DNA of 42,441 nt from Levilactobacillus tujiorum (GCF_012641185.1 NZ_JAAXLK010000023.1:1-42441), one strand, 5' to 3'; shown: positions 8,099-16,254, counted from the stretch's first letter. The notes: generated by a model from the letters alone, not told the origin. Made by a program: numbers and translations.

Positions 8099-8962
8099 TT
8101 GCACAATGACATTCCTGAATTACCGCTAAACAATGGCAATCGGATTCCCCAACTGGGATTGGGTGTCTTCCAGGTGGATAATGCTGAAGATACCAAGAAC
8201 GCGGTTAAGTGGGCCTTAGCTGCGGGCTATCGGCACATTGACACGGCCGCTTATTACGGCAATGAACAATGGGTAGGCGAGGCCATTCGTGAGAGTGATG
8301 TTAAGCGCGAGGATATCTTCGTGACCTCGAAGCTGTGGAACAGTGAACGGGGCTATGACGAAACCAAAAAGGCATTTCAAACAACTTTGGATAAGCTAGG
8401 TTTCGATTACCTCGATATGTTCTTGATTCACTGGCCAGCTCCCGGTTATGCGGAAAGTTGGCGGGCCATGGAAGACCTGTACAAGGCCGGTAAGATCAAG
8501 AATATTGGGGTATCGAACTTCAATCAGCAACAATTAGAGAAGTTGATGGAAACGGCGACGATTAAGCCAGCCGTTGACCAGATTGAAACGCATCCTTACT
8601 TCCAAGAAGACGACCTGCACGCTTACCTTGAAACACAAGGGATTCTGCACGAATCATGGAGTCCACTAGGTGGCGGTAAGAACAACGCGTTGACTGATCC
8701 GGTTATTAACGAATTAGCTGCCGCCCATGACGTCAGCGCCGCTCAGATTATTTTACGTTGGCACATTCAGCGTGAAGAAATCGTGATTCCTAAGTCCACA
8801 CATGAAGCCCGGATTCAACAAAACCGGGATGTCTTTGCCTTTGGCTTGGATGAAGATGAGATGCGGGCCATCAGCGCTCTGGATGCTGGTAAGCGAGTAG
8901 GTCCAGATCCAGCCGATGAAGCTTGGCTCAAGCAATCTCAGACTTACTCAAGTCGTAAATAA
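8099..8962 (+). CDS. Aldo/keto reductase
   Basis: A NADPH-dependent aldo/keto reductase of 287 residues, close to the lactobacillar 2,5-diketo-gluconate reductase-like group. The catalytic tetrad is visible: Asp and Tyr in GYRHIDTAAYYGNE, Lys in VTSKLWNSE, and His in FLIHWPAPGY. Family signatures are KIKNIGVSNFN and the cofactor phosphate site IPKSTHEARIQQN. Such enzymes reduce aldehydes and ketones in the cytosol; the physiological substrate cannot be read here. The start is TTG at 8099, with AAAGGTGG eight bases upstream. Its stop codon abuts the stop codon of the converging small membrane protein gene with no gap. Confidence 0.92.
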   Translation: MHNDIPELPLNNGNRIPQLGLGVFQVDNAEDTKNAVKWALAAGYRHIDTAAYYGNEQWVGEAIRESDVKREDIFVTSKLWNSERGYDETKKAFQTTLDKLGFDYLDMFLIHWPAPGYAESWRAMEDLYKAGKIKNIGVSNFNQQQLEKLMETATIKPAVDQIETHPYFQEDDLHAYLETQGILHESWSPLGGGKNNALTDPVINELAAAHDVSAAQIILRWHIQREEIVIPKSTHEARIQQNRDVFAFGLDEDEMRAISALDAGKRVGPDPADEAWLKQSQTYSSRK

Positions 8963-9361
8963 TTAGCGATAACGCGGAATATGTTGTTCTTTGGCTTGGG
9001 CCTCTAGTTGATCTGTCAATTGATTGACGACCGTTAGGGGAACCTTCGCCAAGGGACTGAGTAAGCGGGGATGGTCCGGATCGGGCACATCCTGCGTTTC
9101 CTTCAATTTAGATACCATCGAAACTAGGTCATCCTTGTGATAGCCTAGTTTTTTGGCGTAATAGATGACTTCGCGATAACTCACGTTTTTAAAGTAAAAA
9201 TAGTAACAAAGTCCGGCAGCAGTAAAGTACCAAAAGATAGTCCATTCCAAACCAACTTGCTTGGGCGCAATGATTCCAGTAAAAATGGCAACCAACACGA
9301 AGGCGACGTAGAGCAGGATGGAGATGCTAGCCCAACACTGTTTGGCAGTCATAAAATTCAA
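8963..9361 (-). CDS. Small membrane protein, function unknown
   Basis: About 132 residues with two hydrophobic helices (about residues 11-31 and 39-57) and a cytoplasmic-looking C-terminal half (YREVIYYAKKLGYHKDDLVS and onward). No family was recognised. Two starts are possible: TTG at 9361 and ATG at 9352, neither with a strong ribosome site. The gene converges end to end with the aldo/keto reductase gene, with the stops touching, so one hairpin cannot sit between them and the transcripts must overlap. Upstream (9362-9562) I see no other gene, and repeat copy C follows. Confidence 0.6.
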   Translation of the reverse strand: MNFMTAKQCWASISILLYVAFVLVAIFTGIIAPKQVGLEWTIFWYFTAAGLCYYFYFKNVSYREVIYYAKKLGYHKDDLVSMVSKLKETQDVPDPDHPRLLSPLAKVPLTVVNQLTDQLEAQAKEQHIPRYR

Positions 9362-9562
9362 CTCGATTCTTGAACGATTTCGTCCAGTTTACGGGGTTAG
9401 CGACTGAATTTCAAGTTATTTTCCGTGATAAGTTAGTGAGAGTTCCAACAGTTTAAGCGACCTTCGCGGTTAGCAAGCTAAAGGTGAAATTTAAAAAGGT
9501 TCTGTAAAGGCCGTGGTATTACGCTTGAATGATTGAAAAATAGACAAACAGATAATTCCTGT

Positions 9563-9997
9563 CGCCTTGCCGTTCGCTAAATTTGAGCGGGATCGCTGTG
9601 GAGAGGACGGCCTAAGCCACAGGGCGGTCTTAGGCCTCGCTTTGAGCCGAAAAATCACGTCTCAAAGTCGCCATTTACCAAGAAAGTCACTTGGTAAATC
9701 CCACGGCTGAGCTCAAATTTGGCTCACTCCCGGCTACGTGGTTGTTGTCAGCTACTATTGTCTAATGCTGACGGGCCAAGTGCTTAAACCAATTTGTTAG
9801 CCAAAGACTAGTTTAACCGGAGGAGGGCAGAGATGGAGCCAGCTGTGTCGACGGTGTTAGCCGATTTTTGGCTTACAGCGTGGGACGTGTTTGGAGATCG
9901 GTGAACTTCCGAGCTTCAAACCGAGCCGGAGGACCGCTCTTCAGGCCGCAGGCGGTCCCCACAGCAGGCGGAATCTTTGCCAGCCGCAGGTGACGGG
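9563..9997 (+). repeat. Bipartite repeat copy C: complete (L 9563-9738, R 9815-9997)
   Basis: A full-length copy of 435 bp, the same overall length as copy E. L-module helices: TTTGAGC/GCTCAAA (closing), GGCCTAAG/CTTAGGCC, CTTTGAG/CTCAAAG, TTTACCAAG/CTTGGTAAA. R-module helices: AGCCGA/TCGGCT, TTTGGAG/CTTCAAA with a G-T pair, and TCGG/CCGA. The hinge ends in CCAAAGACTAGTTT before AACCGG. It sits in a divergent intergenic region between the small membrane protein and the GNAT gene. Confidence 0.93.
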
Positions 9998-10015
9998 TTT
10001 AGGCTATTTTTCAGA

Positions 10016-10054
10016 CTAAAATCCTGGTCACTTCAGCATTAGTGATGATTTTAG
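10016..10054. terminator. Hairpin just behind copy C, possible terminator
   Basis: CTAAAATC (10016-10023) pairs with GATTTTAG (10047-10054), with TCACT/AGTGA inside. The plus-strand tail is CTCTTTC and the minus-strand tail is TGAAAAATAG, so the T-run is weak on both sides. It could end a transcript of the repeat. Confidence 0.45.
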
Positions 10055-10155
10055 CTCTTTCAAAACCTTCAGGTAACAATAAATAAAATAGTTAAGATTC
10101 ATTTAGGTAAACCATTCACCCCAAACGAAAGTTTCGCATTTAATGGTGAGTCGTG

Positions 10156-10161
10156 TATAAT
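10156..10161 (+). promoter_or_regulatory. -10 element of the GNAT gene promoter
   Basis: TATAAT at 10156-10161, preceded by a weak -35 (TTTCGC, 18 bases upstream). It lies 46 bases before the GNAT start. Confidence 0.45.
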
Positions 10162-10207
10162 AGCACAGTATTGATGCAGACCGCTTTGGAAATGAGAGGT
10201 AGACGAA

Positions 10208-10738
10208 TTGAATTTAAGTTTTGAAACCATTCAACCGGAAGATTACCAGCAGGTAGACCAATTAGTGGCCGCTGCTTTTACCCCCGCTCAAGAAAGTGCT
10301 GGAACTGAAGGCAACGTTGTCCATCGTTTGCGGGCAACGTACGACTATCAGCCCAGTTTAGAGGTTGTTGCCAAGCCCGCTGTTGATCACGTGGTGGGGC
10401 ATGGCTTGTTAAGCCCTGTGACCATTCGAGGCAATTGGCATACGACCACGATTTTAGGCCTGGCTTCGCTGGCAGTTGCGCCGGAATGGCAAGGGCAGGG
10501 CGTGGGTAGCCAGCTCCTCAGTGAATTGGAAGCGCGGGCGCGTCTCGCCGGGTTCGCCGCCGTCAGTGTTGTCGGGGATATGAATTTCTTTGGTAGCCGG
10601 GGTTACGTCATGGCGGAAGATTTTTCAATTCATAATAGCCTGGCTGTGCCGATGGGCAGTCACTTGATTAAACCGTTGACAGCGGGAGCTTTAGCGCATG
10701 TTGGTGGGATGTTGGAATACCCAACCTCATTTAAATAA
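10208..10738 (+). CDS. GNAT family N-acetyltransferase (YhbS-like)
   Basis: A GNAT-fold protein of 176 residues. The acetyl-CoA binding motif A is clear: LASLAVAPEWQGQGVGSQLL, containing the Q-x-x-G-x-G turn. The usual beta-5 to helix part follows (FAAVSVVGDMNFFGSRGYV), where FFGSRGY resembles the YY-x-x-x-GF motif of YhbS-type enzymes. GNAT enzymes transfer acetyl groups to amines on proteins or small molecules; the acceptor is unknown. The start is TTG at 10208, supported by GAGAGGTAG five bases upstream. It is a single gene with its own promoter, followed directly by the T-box promoter. Confidence 0.85.
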   Translation: MNLSFETIQPEDYQQVDQLVAAAFTPAQESAGTEGNVVHRLRATYDYQPSLEVVAKPAVDHVVGHGLLSPVTIRGNWHTTTILGLASLAVAPEWQGQGVGSQLLSELEARARLAGFAAVSVVGDMNFFGSRGYVMAEDFSIHNSLAVPMGSHLIKPLTAGALAHVGGMLEYPTSFK

Positions 10739-10753
10739 ATTTTAGATTAGAGG

Positions 10754-10782
10754 TTGACGACCTTTTCTCATCGTGCTATTAT
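10754..10782 (+). promoter_or_regulatory. Promoter of the T-box/nhaC unit
   Basis: TTGACG (10754-10759), a 17-base spacer, then TATTAT (10777-10782). This is a strong sigma-A match placed just before the T-box leader. Confidence 0.8.
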
Positions 10783-10789
10783 CAAATCA

Positions 10790-11056
10790 ATCAAATAACG
10801 AACGCTAATTTCCATTACCAAGTAGCGTGTCATCTGGGTGTCAGAAAGTCGGTGGTTGCTGCGAACCGATCAGGGTGATTACGACGAAATACAGTGGAAT
10901 GTCCTGCTCCGGCAGGCGGAGAATAACTAGAGCCGTTACCATCTAGTGAGTGGAGTTGCTGGGTCTAGAACCAGTGGCTCAAGTTGGGTGGTACCACGGT
11001 TGAAGTCTAAAATCGTCCCTGTTGCAATAGTGATTGCAACAGGGACGATTTTTTTG
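10790..11056 (+). promoter_or_regulatory. T-box riboswitch, tyrosine specifier likely
   Basis: The antiterminator consensus AAGTTGGGTGGTACCACGG is present near 10980-10998. It is followed by a long terminator hairpin, AATCGTCCCTGTTGC pairing with GCAACAGGGACGATT, then seven T (11010-11056). The 5' part has Stem I features (AGAAAGTCGGTGG...CGAACCGA). The specifier loop reads GAAATACAGTGGAA, giving TAC (10890-10892), a tyrosine codon. Uncharged tRNA binding would favour antitermination and expression of the transporter downstream. The specifier assignment is from reading alone; another TAC lies at 10880-10882. Confidence 0.9.
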
Positions 11057-11093
11057 TACATAATCTAGGCATAAACAAAGAGGAGCGATTTTT

Positions 11094-12554
11094 ATGAAAG
11101 AACAAAACACGCAAGGGACACGGAAACCCGTTAGCTTTGGTGAAGCCATGTTGATTCTCTTAGCAATGTTAGTTGTCATGGGATTAGGGGTCATTAAGTT
11201 TGGCTTATCTCCAATGACGCCGGTCTTACTGGTGATTGCCTTAGTTATCTTGTGGGCAAAGTTACGCGGTGCAAGTTGGGATGATATTCACGGTGGGATT
11301 ATCGACGGAATTAAGACCGGGATCATTCCTATCTTCATCTTCTTGCTAATTGGGGCATTGATTAGTGTCTGGATCGCCGCTGGGATTATTCCATCCATGA
11401 TGGTCTTCGGATTTCATCTGATTTCAGCGCAATGGTTCGTGCCATCCGTCTTTCTGGTTTGCGCAATCGTCGGGACTTCTATCGGGAGTGCATTCACCAT
11501 TATTTCCACGATCGGGATTGCCTTGTTTGGGATGGGGACTACGATGGGCTTCAATCCAGCCTTAGTTGCGGGTGCCATTATTTCCGGTGCCATCTTCGGG
11601 GACAAGACATCACCATTGTCTGACTCCACGAACTTAGCCTCAGCCATCGCCGAATCAGAATTGTTCGCACACATCAAGAACCTGATGTGGTCCACGATTC
11701 CTGCCTTTCTAGTTTCACTGGTGCTGTACTTCTTCATGGGCACCGGCTCATCCGATGCTAATGCCATGGGCAAGATTAACAAAACAGTTGCGACTTTGAC
11801 GGCTAACTTCTCCATTACTTGGTGGGCAGCTTTACCTATTATCGTCATGTTCGTCTGTGCTTGGCGTAAAGTTCCGGCCATTGCCACGTTGTTGTTAAAC
11901 GTTGGCTTAGGGATTGTGATGCTATTTATTGAAAAGCCAGCGACATCGTTGAAGAGCGTAGCAACGATGATTGAATCTGGTTTTGTATCCAAAACAGGTA
12001 ACGCCAGCGTCGATGCCTTGCTGACACGTGGTGGGATTAGTGCGATGATGTCCACGGTTTCCTTGATTATTCTGACCTTGACGTTAGGTGGTCTGTTGAT
12101 GAAATTCAACATTATCCAAACGGCCATGGTGCCATTAGCGCAACGTTTGAAGAATACGGGGTCCGTTGTGACGGCCGCCATCCTTTCTGGGATTGGCGTG
12201 AACGTCTTCGTTGGGGAACAGTACCTTTCCGTCATTTTGCCAGGTAAGGCGTTCAAGCAAACCTTTAACGACCGTGGTTTAGACAACTTAGCCTTAAGCC
12301 GGGTATTGGAAGATGGTGGGACTGTCATCAACTACCTGGTACCATGGGGGGTTGCCGCCGTCTTCGCTGCTAACACGTTGGGCGTTTCCACGTTGGCTTA
12401 CTTGCCATTCTGCTTCTTCAGTCTGTTATCGCCACTCTTCTCCATCCTCAGTGGATTCACTGGTGTCGGCCTGAAGCGGCTACCTTCAACTGATGATCGG
12501 AGTGCCACGTCGGCTACGGTCGCAGCACCCGGTCGTGAAGGCCAAGGTGCTTAA
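11094..12554 (+). CDS. nhaC: NhaC-family Na+/H+ antiporter-like transporter
   Basis: A membrane protein of 486 residues in the NhaC ion transporter family, with about eleven or twelve hydrophobic helices. Family landmarks include VGTSIGSAFTIISTIG and the highly conserved GAIFGDKTSPLSDSTNLAS segment. The C-terminal half contains GIGVNVFVGEQYLSVILPG and LEDGGTVINYLVPWG. NhaC members exchange Na+ for H+; some (MleN, YheL) are thought to couple this to organic acids or amino acids. Because a T-box that appears to read tyrosine controls it, a role in tyrosine uptake or in tyrosine-tyramine physiology is a reasonable inference. T-box-controlled NhaC/YheL relatives have been proposed as tyrosine transporters. 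The start ATG follows GAGGAG. A single-gene unit. Confidence 0.85.
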   Translation: MKEQNTQGTRKPVSFGEAMLILLAMLVVMGLGVIKFGLSPMTPVLLVIALVILWAKLRGASWDDIHGGIIDGIKTGIIPIFIFLLIGALISVWIAAGIIPSMMVFGFHLISAQWFVPSVFLVCAIVGTSIGSAFTIISTIGIALFGMGTTMGFNPALVAGAIISGAIFGDKTSPLSDSTNLASAIAESELFAHIKNLMWSTIPAFLVSLVLYFFMGTGSSDANAMGKINKTVATLTANFSITWWAALPIIVMFVCAWRKVPAIATLLLNVGLGIVMLFIEKPATSLKSVATMIESGFVSKTGNASVDALLTRGGISAMMSTVSLIILTLTLGGLLMKFNIIQTAMVPLAQRLKNTGSVVTAAILSGIGVNVFVGEQYLSVILPGKAFKQTFNDRGLDNLALSRVLEDGGTVINYLVPWGVAAVFAANTLGVSTLAYLPFCFFSLLSPLFSILSGFTGVGLKRLPSTDDRSATSATVAAPGREGQGA

Positions 12555-12626
12555 TAGGTTGGTCGTTGCTACTCAAGGATTAAGGGTTGAGGGGAAAGAT
12601 ACTATCAGATGTTAGGGGCAGTCTAA

Positions 12627-12944
12627 CCCTGTCACCTGCGGCTGTCAGAGATTCCGCCTGCTGTGGGGACCGCCTGCGGCCTGAGGAGCGGTCCTCCGGT
12701 TAAGTTAGTCCTTGAATGAATACTAGCTGGGATAACAGGGGTCATTCGATAGCGATTGAGCCCATCCATAGTAGCCGTGAGTGAACCAAATTTGGACTCA
12801 GCCGTGGGATTTTCAAGTGTTCTACTTGAAAATGGCGACTTGAAGACGGGGTCTTCGGCTTCAAGCGAGGGTGGAGACCGGTCTTTGGCTCCAGCCGTCC
12901 TGCCCACAGCGTTCCAGTCCAAATTTGGCGAACGGTAAGGCGGC
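12627..12944 (-). repeat. Bipartite repeat copy D: reverse, R module internally deleted
   Basis: Read on the minus strand: L module 12944-12771, hinge, then a shortened R module 12702-12627. L helices are TTTGGACT/AGTCCAAA, GGCTGGAG/CTCCACCC (one mismatch), CTTGAAG/CTTCAAG and TTTTCAAG/CTTGAAAA. In R, the first CCGGAGGA is joined directly to ACCGC. The part normally lying between the two CCGGAGGA copies (about 107 bp) is gone, as expected from slippage between them. It lies between convergent genes (nhaC and the DtxR-like gene). Confidence 0.92.
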
Positions 12945-13028
12945 GGGAATCACCTATGTAGACATTAAATTGTAAGATCTGCTGAATAGAAACGAATCGT
13001 ATCCTCGAAAAGGCGTGGGCCATAGTGC

Positions 13029-13676
13029 TCACGCCTTTTTTGCGTAGATGTAGTCGGCCGCTTGACCATTGACGGTGATTTCGTGGTGCGTTTCGTCCTC
13101 CAAATAGAAGAGGTTTAGGCTCGCATCGTATTTGGTGATACGCAGCGGCACGCCCAATGGCAACGCCAAATGCTGTAAGTAATTGACGAGCGCTGCCGAC
13201 TCAAGGTAGCTCTCGAGAATGATCGTGGCGGGTGCTGTTAAGGTACTCAATCGTGTGATCGGGGTATCATCCAGCAAACGTTGTGGGTCGAGCAATCCGC
13301 CAAACGGACTGCGTTGCGGGTGATTTAAGTAGTGATTTAACGCGACGGCGGTGTCGGCGGTGAGGGTGTCAGCCATCGCCCAAGCCTGTTCTGGCACCAC
13401 TGCGAGTGGCAGATGTAACTTTACCGCCAGAAAGGTCTCACAGAGGCGGTAGTGATAGAGTAGCTGACAGGCCAGTCGTTGACCAGTCTCGGTCAAGGTG
13501 ACGCCCGTATAGCGCCGGCGATTGACGAGACCGGCAGACTGAAGCGATCGGGTCATTTCAGTCACGGTTGCTGGCGTCACCGCCGCAAAGTGAATAATCT
13601 GTTTATTGCTAACTCGTGGTCGAGCAAAACTACACTCGGCAATGATCTTTAAATAAGTATTGCGATGATTCAACAT
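13029..13676 (-). CDS. DtxR/MntR-like regulator with altered metal ligands
   Basis: A protein of 215 residues with the DtxR family layout. It has an N-terminal winged helix (about residues 22-68; VTPATVTEMTRSLQSAGLV is the recognition region), a helical dimer domain, and a C-terminal SH3/FeoA-like domain (about 145-213). It is divergent from mntH, so it is the obvious candidate for manganese regulation. Aligned by eye to Bacillus MntR (D8, E11, H77, E99, E102, H103), this protein has Thr7 and Lys10 in place of D8 and E11. It has Tyr where H77 lies and AWAMADT around the E99-H103 positions. Metal sensing may therefore be lost or rebuilt. GGGGAG precedes the ATG. A palindrome at 13809 lies in its upstream region. 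Confidence 0.7.
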   Translation of the reverse strand: MLNHRNTYLKIIAECSFARPRVSNKQIIHFAAVTPATVTEMTRSLQSAGLVNRRRYTGVTLTETGQRLACQLLYHYRLCETFLAVKLHLPLAVVPEQAWAMADTLTADTAVALNHYLNHPQRSPFGGLLDPQRLLDDTPITRLSTLTAPATIILESYLESAALVNYLQHLALPLGVPLRITKYDASLNLFYLEDETHHEITVNGQAADYIYAKKA

Positions 13677-13808
13677 CCAACCAACTCCCCAGTGAATTGA
13701 AAAATAGTTAAGGCTCCCTAAAAATTATATTTCTAACTATGAATTTTAAGCGAAGCGAGCCATGGTTGCAAATCTTTTTAAAATAGGTGGCCTGAACTGG
13801 AAGAAAGT

Positions 13809-13823
13809 AAAGTTAACCTTTTA
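13809..13823 (-). promoter_or_regulatory. Operator-like palindrome upstream of the DtxR-like gene
   Basis: AAAGTTAACCTTTTA. Its GTTAAC core and flanks resemble the DtxR/MntR-type box AGGTTAACCT known from low-GC Gram-positives. It is the near-exact inverse of the motif in the mntH promoter. Confidence 0.55.
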
Positions 13824-14010
13824 GACAAAATACCGCTAAATGGGCATTACAAGAAAAGTTGTTAGGGTCACGCAAAAAAAGTTTGATGGAATTTTGACTA
13901 TAGAAAGCGCTAAATCAGAAAACTAAAATGGTGGGGATGTAACCGCTTAATTAACCAAAAATAATCTTAAATCTAGCACATTTTAAAGTTAAGTCAGCCT
14001 AAAAAAGTAT

Positions 14011-14038
14011 TTGCAAAGGTTAACTTTTACGTTACAAT
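14011..14038 (+). promoter_or_regulatory. mntH promoter with overlapping operator palindrome
   Basis: TTGCAA (14011-14016), a 16-base spacer, and TACAAT (14033-14038). The palindrome AAAGGTTAACTTTTA (14015-14029) fills the spacer, so a bound regulator would block RNA polymerase. This arrangement is typical of manganese repression of mntH. Confidence 0.7.
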
Positions 14039-14076
14039 GATCCCGGTTAGAAATTTTCGAGGAGGAGGCTTTTAAC

Positions 14077-15651
14077 ATGAGTGATAATGTTAAAAAGCAC
14101 AAATTGATTGAATATGCCAACGGCCGTTCTTTGGAAGAAATCAACGGTACCGTGGCAGTTCCAAAAAATATTAGTTTCTGGAAGGCCCTGTTTATGTATT
14201 CCGGTCCTGGCGCATTGGTTGCCGTGGGATACATGGACCCAGGGAACTGGTCCACGTCAATTACCGGTGGGCAGAACTTCCAGTACTTACTGATGTCCAT
14301 CATCTTGATTTCAAGTTTGATCGCGATGTTACTTCAATACATGGCGGCTAAACTTGGCATCGTGAGCCAAATGGACTTGGCCCAAGCGATTCGGGCGCGG
14401 ACCAGTAAGTCATTAGGGATTGTGCTTTGGATCATGACGGAATTTGCCATCATGGCTACGGATATTGCCGAAGTTATCGGGGCTGCGATCGCGCTGTATT
14501 TGCTTTTCCACATTCCATTGGTCATCGCTGTATTTATTACGGTTTTTGATGTCTTGCTATTATTGCTGCTGACCAAGATTGGATTCCGGAAGATCGAAGC
14601 GATCGTTGTGTGCTTGATTCTGGTCATTCTCTTCGTCTTTGCTTATCAAGTCGCTTTATCTCGCCCAGACTGGGCCGGGGTCTTTGCTGGTTTGATTCCA
14701 AGCACGAAGACCATCGCTTCATCACCTACTATTGGTGGTCAAACGCCAATTACCGGGGCACTGGGGATCATCGGTGCGACCGTTATGCCACATAACTTGT
14801 ACTTGCACTCTGCTATTTCACAAACCCGGCAGATCAACCACAAGGATGAAGATGACGTGGCGCGGACGGTTAAGTTCGCCAGCTTGGATTCTAACATTCA
14901 ATTGACGTTGGCCTTCTTCGTTAACGCTTTGCTGTTAATCATGGGGGTTGCCGTCTTCAAGAGTGGGACTGTTAAGGATCCTTCCTTCTTCGGTTTATTC
15001 CAAGCTTTATCTGATACCAGCACCATGAGCAACGGGGTGTTAGCCGGTGTTGCTAAGACTGGGATCTTATCAACCTTGTTTGCGGTTGCTTTGTTAGCTT
15101 CAGGACAAAATTCAACGATCACCGGGACCTTAACGGGTCAAGTTATCATGGAAGGTTTCGTCCACATGCGGATGCCACTATGGTTACGGCGTTTGGTAAC
15201 CCGACTGATCTCTGTTATCCCAGTATTGATCTGTGTCATGCTGACCAGTGGCAAGAGTGCCATTGACGAACACGCGGCATTGAACGATTTGATGAACAAC
15301 TCACAAGTCTTTCTAGCATTTGCCTTACCATTCTCAATGCTGCCGTTATTGATGATGACGGATAGCAAGTTGGAAATGGGTAATCGGTTCAAGAACTCTT
15401 GGTGGATTAAAGGGTTGGGCTGGTTCTCCGTCTTACTATTGACGGCATTGAACCTCTACAACATGCCTGCCTCAATCTTAGCCTTCTTCGGCAGCACGCC
15501 ATCAGCAGGTGATACCCTGACAGCGAACGTCATCGCTTGGACGTTGAACGTGGCGATCATTGCCTTACTTGTATGGACGGTCACGGAACTTCATCGTAGT
15601 GCTAAACGAATGGCGGCAGAAGCTGCTGCGAACAACCAAGAACTTCAATAA
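14077..15651 (+). CDS. mntH: Nramp family divalent metal/H+ symporter
   Basis: An Nramp transporter of 524 residues that imports Mn2+ (and less specifically other divalent metals) with protons. The diagnostic segments are present: GYMDPGNWSTSI (the DPGN metal-binding motif of helix 1) and GATVMPHNLYLHS (the MPH motif of helix 6). About eleven hydrophobic helices are visible, and the cytoplasmic N-terminus of about 45 residues is usual for lactobacilli. Lactobacilli accumulate manganese as an oxidant defence and often carry several mntH copies. GAGGAGG precedes the ATG. A stress-protein gene follows after 14 bases, forming a two-gene operon, and the divergent DtxR-like gene shares the regulatory region. 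An operator palindrome lies inside the promoter. Confidence 0.95.
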   Translation: MSDNVKKHKLIEYANGRSLEEINGTVAVPKNISFWKALFMYSGPGALVAVGYMDPGNWSTSITGGQNFQYLLMSIILISSLIAMLLQYMAAKLGIVSQMDLAQAIRARTSKSLGIVLWIMTEFAIMATDIAEVIGAAIALYLLFHIPLVIAVFITVFDVLLLLLLTKIGFRKIEAIVVCLILVILFVFAYQVALSRPDWAGVFAGLIPSTKTIASSPTIGGQTPITGALGIIGATVMPHNLYLHSAISQTRQINHKDEDDVARTVKFASLDSNIQLTLAFFVNALLLIMGVAVFKSGTVKDPSFFGLFQALSDTSTMSNGVLAGVAKTGILSTLFAVALLASGQNSTITGTLTGQVIMEGFVHMRMPLWLRRLVTRLISVIPVLICVMLTSGKSAIDEHAALNDLMNNSQVFLAFALPFSMLPLLMMTDSKLEMGNRFKNSWWIKGLGWFSVLLLTALNLYNMPASILAFFGSTPSAGDTLTANVIAWTLNVAIIALLVWTVTELHRSAKRMAAEAAANNQELQ

Positions 15652-15665
15652 GGGGGAGACAACCG

Positions 15666-16097
15666 ATGGCAACCACATTCAAACGGATTTTAGTCGGCGT
15701 CGATGATTCGGCGGATGCACTTTTGGCCTTTAAGTATGCAATTTCTCAGGCAAAACGAGACGATGCTGAGCTGGTGATTGTTTCCGTTCTTGAGAGTGAC
15801 GATATGAACGTCTATCAAGCACTGGACTCCGATTACATTCACGGGGAACGCCGCGAATTGGAACGACACGTCGCCAAGTATCAAAAGCAGGCTGAAGAGG
15901 CAGGTGTTACTAAGGTAGCCATGCTAGTGGCTGAAGGTGACCCTGGTGAGACAATCGTGAAGAACGTTATCCCACACGTTGAACCGGACCTATTAATTGT
16001 GGGTTCGGAAGCCAAGAAGGGTGCCCGGCGGCATTTCGGGAGTCAAGCTGCCTATATGGCTAAATACGCACCGATTTCAGTGTTAGTTATTCGCTAA
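15666..16097 (+). CDS. Universal stress protein, co-transcribed with mntH
   Basis: A UspA-family protein of 143 residues. It begins FKRILVGVDDSADALLAFKYA and ends with LIVGSEAKKGARRHFGSQAAYMAKYAPISVLVIR. The segment GSEAKKGARRHFGSQAA keeps the loop spacing of the nucleotide site, with G and S at the expected ends. The second glycine is present, so ATP binding is plausible. It follows mntH by 14 bases, with GGGGGAG before the ATG, and ends in a strong terminator. Its nearest relative in the window is the next gene (16284), which shares most of the sequence, including the motif YQ-LDSD-IHGE. Co-expression with manganese uptake suggests a role in the same stress response. Confidence 0.92.
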   Translation: MATTFKRILVGVDDSADALLAFKYAISQAKRDDAELVIVSVLESDDMNVYQALDSDYIHGERRELERHVAKYQKQAEEAGVTKVAMLVAEGDPGETIVKNVIPHVEPDLLIVGSEAKKGARRHFGSQAAYMAKYAPISVLVIR

Positions 16098-16112
16098 ACA
16101 AATTGAATTATC

Positions 16113-16154
16113 AAAGCCGACAGACTTGGGAAACCTAGTCTGTCGGCTTTTTTG
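16113..16154 (+). terminator. Terminator of the mntH-usp operon
   Basis: AAAGCCGACAGACT (from 16113) pairs perfectly with AGTCTGTCGGCTTT (to 16150), followed by T residues. Confidence 0.92.
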
Positions 16155-16216
16155 CTATCCGGCAAAATTACGCTCGATTAGTGTGAGCATGAATGAAGGA
16201 GTGGACAGCGTGGGCG

Positions 16217-16254
16217 TGTACACTGGCCGATGTACACTGGCCGATGTAAACGGG
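16217..16254 (+). repeat. 14-bp direct tandem repeat upstream of the second usp
   Basis: Two perfect units of TGTACACTGGCCGA (16217-16230, 16231-16244) and a partial third, TGTAAACGGG. Each begins with the palindrome TGTACA. It lies 30-67 bases before the second usp start, where a regulator could bind. Confidence 0.8.

Noticed and set aside
11414-12331. Long open frame (305 codons) on the minus strand inside nhaC
   Set aside because: It is fully antisense to a clear transporter gene, has no ribosome site and no recognisable domain; the bias of the coding strand explains it.
12632-13032. Several open frames through repeat copy D (also in copies F, I and J)
   Set aside because: The translated words (SKFGSLTAT, ENPTAE and so on) recur only because the repeat recurs; frames differ between copies, have stops in others, and the changes follow base pairing rather than codons.
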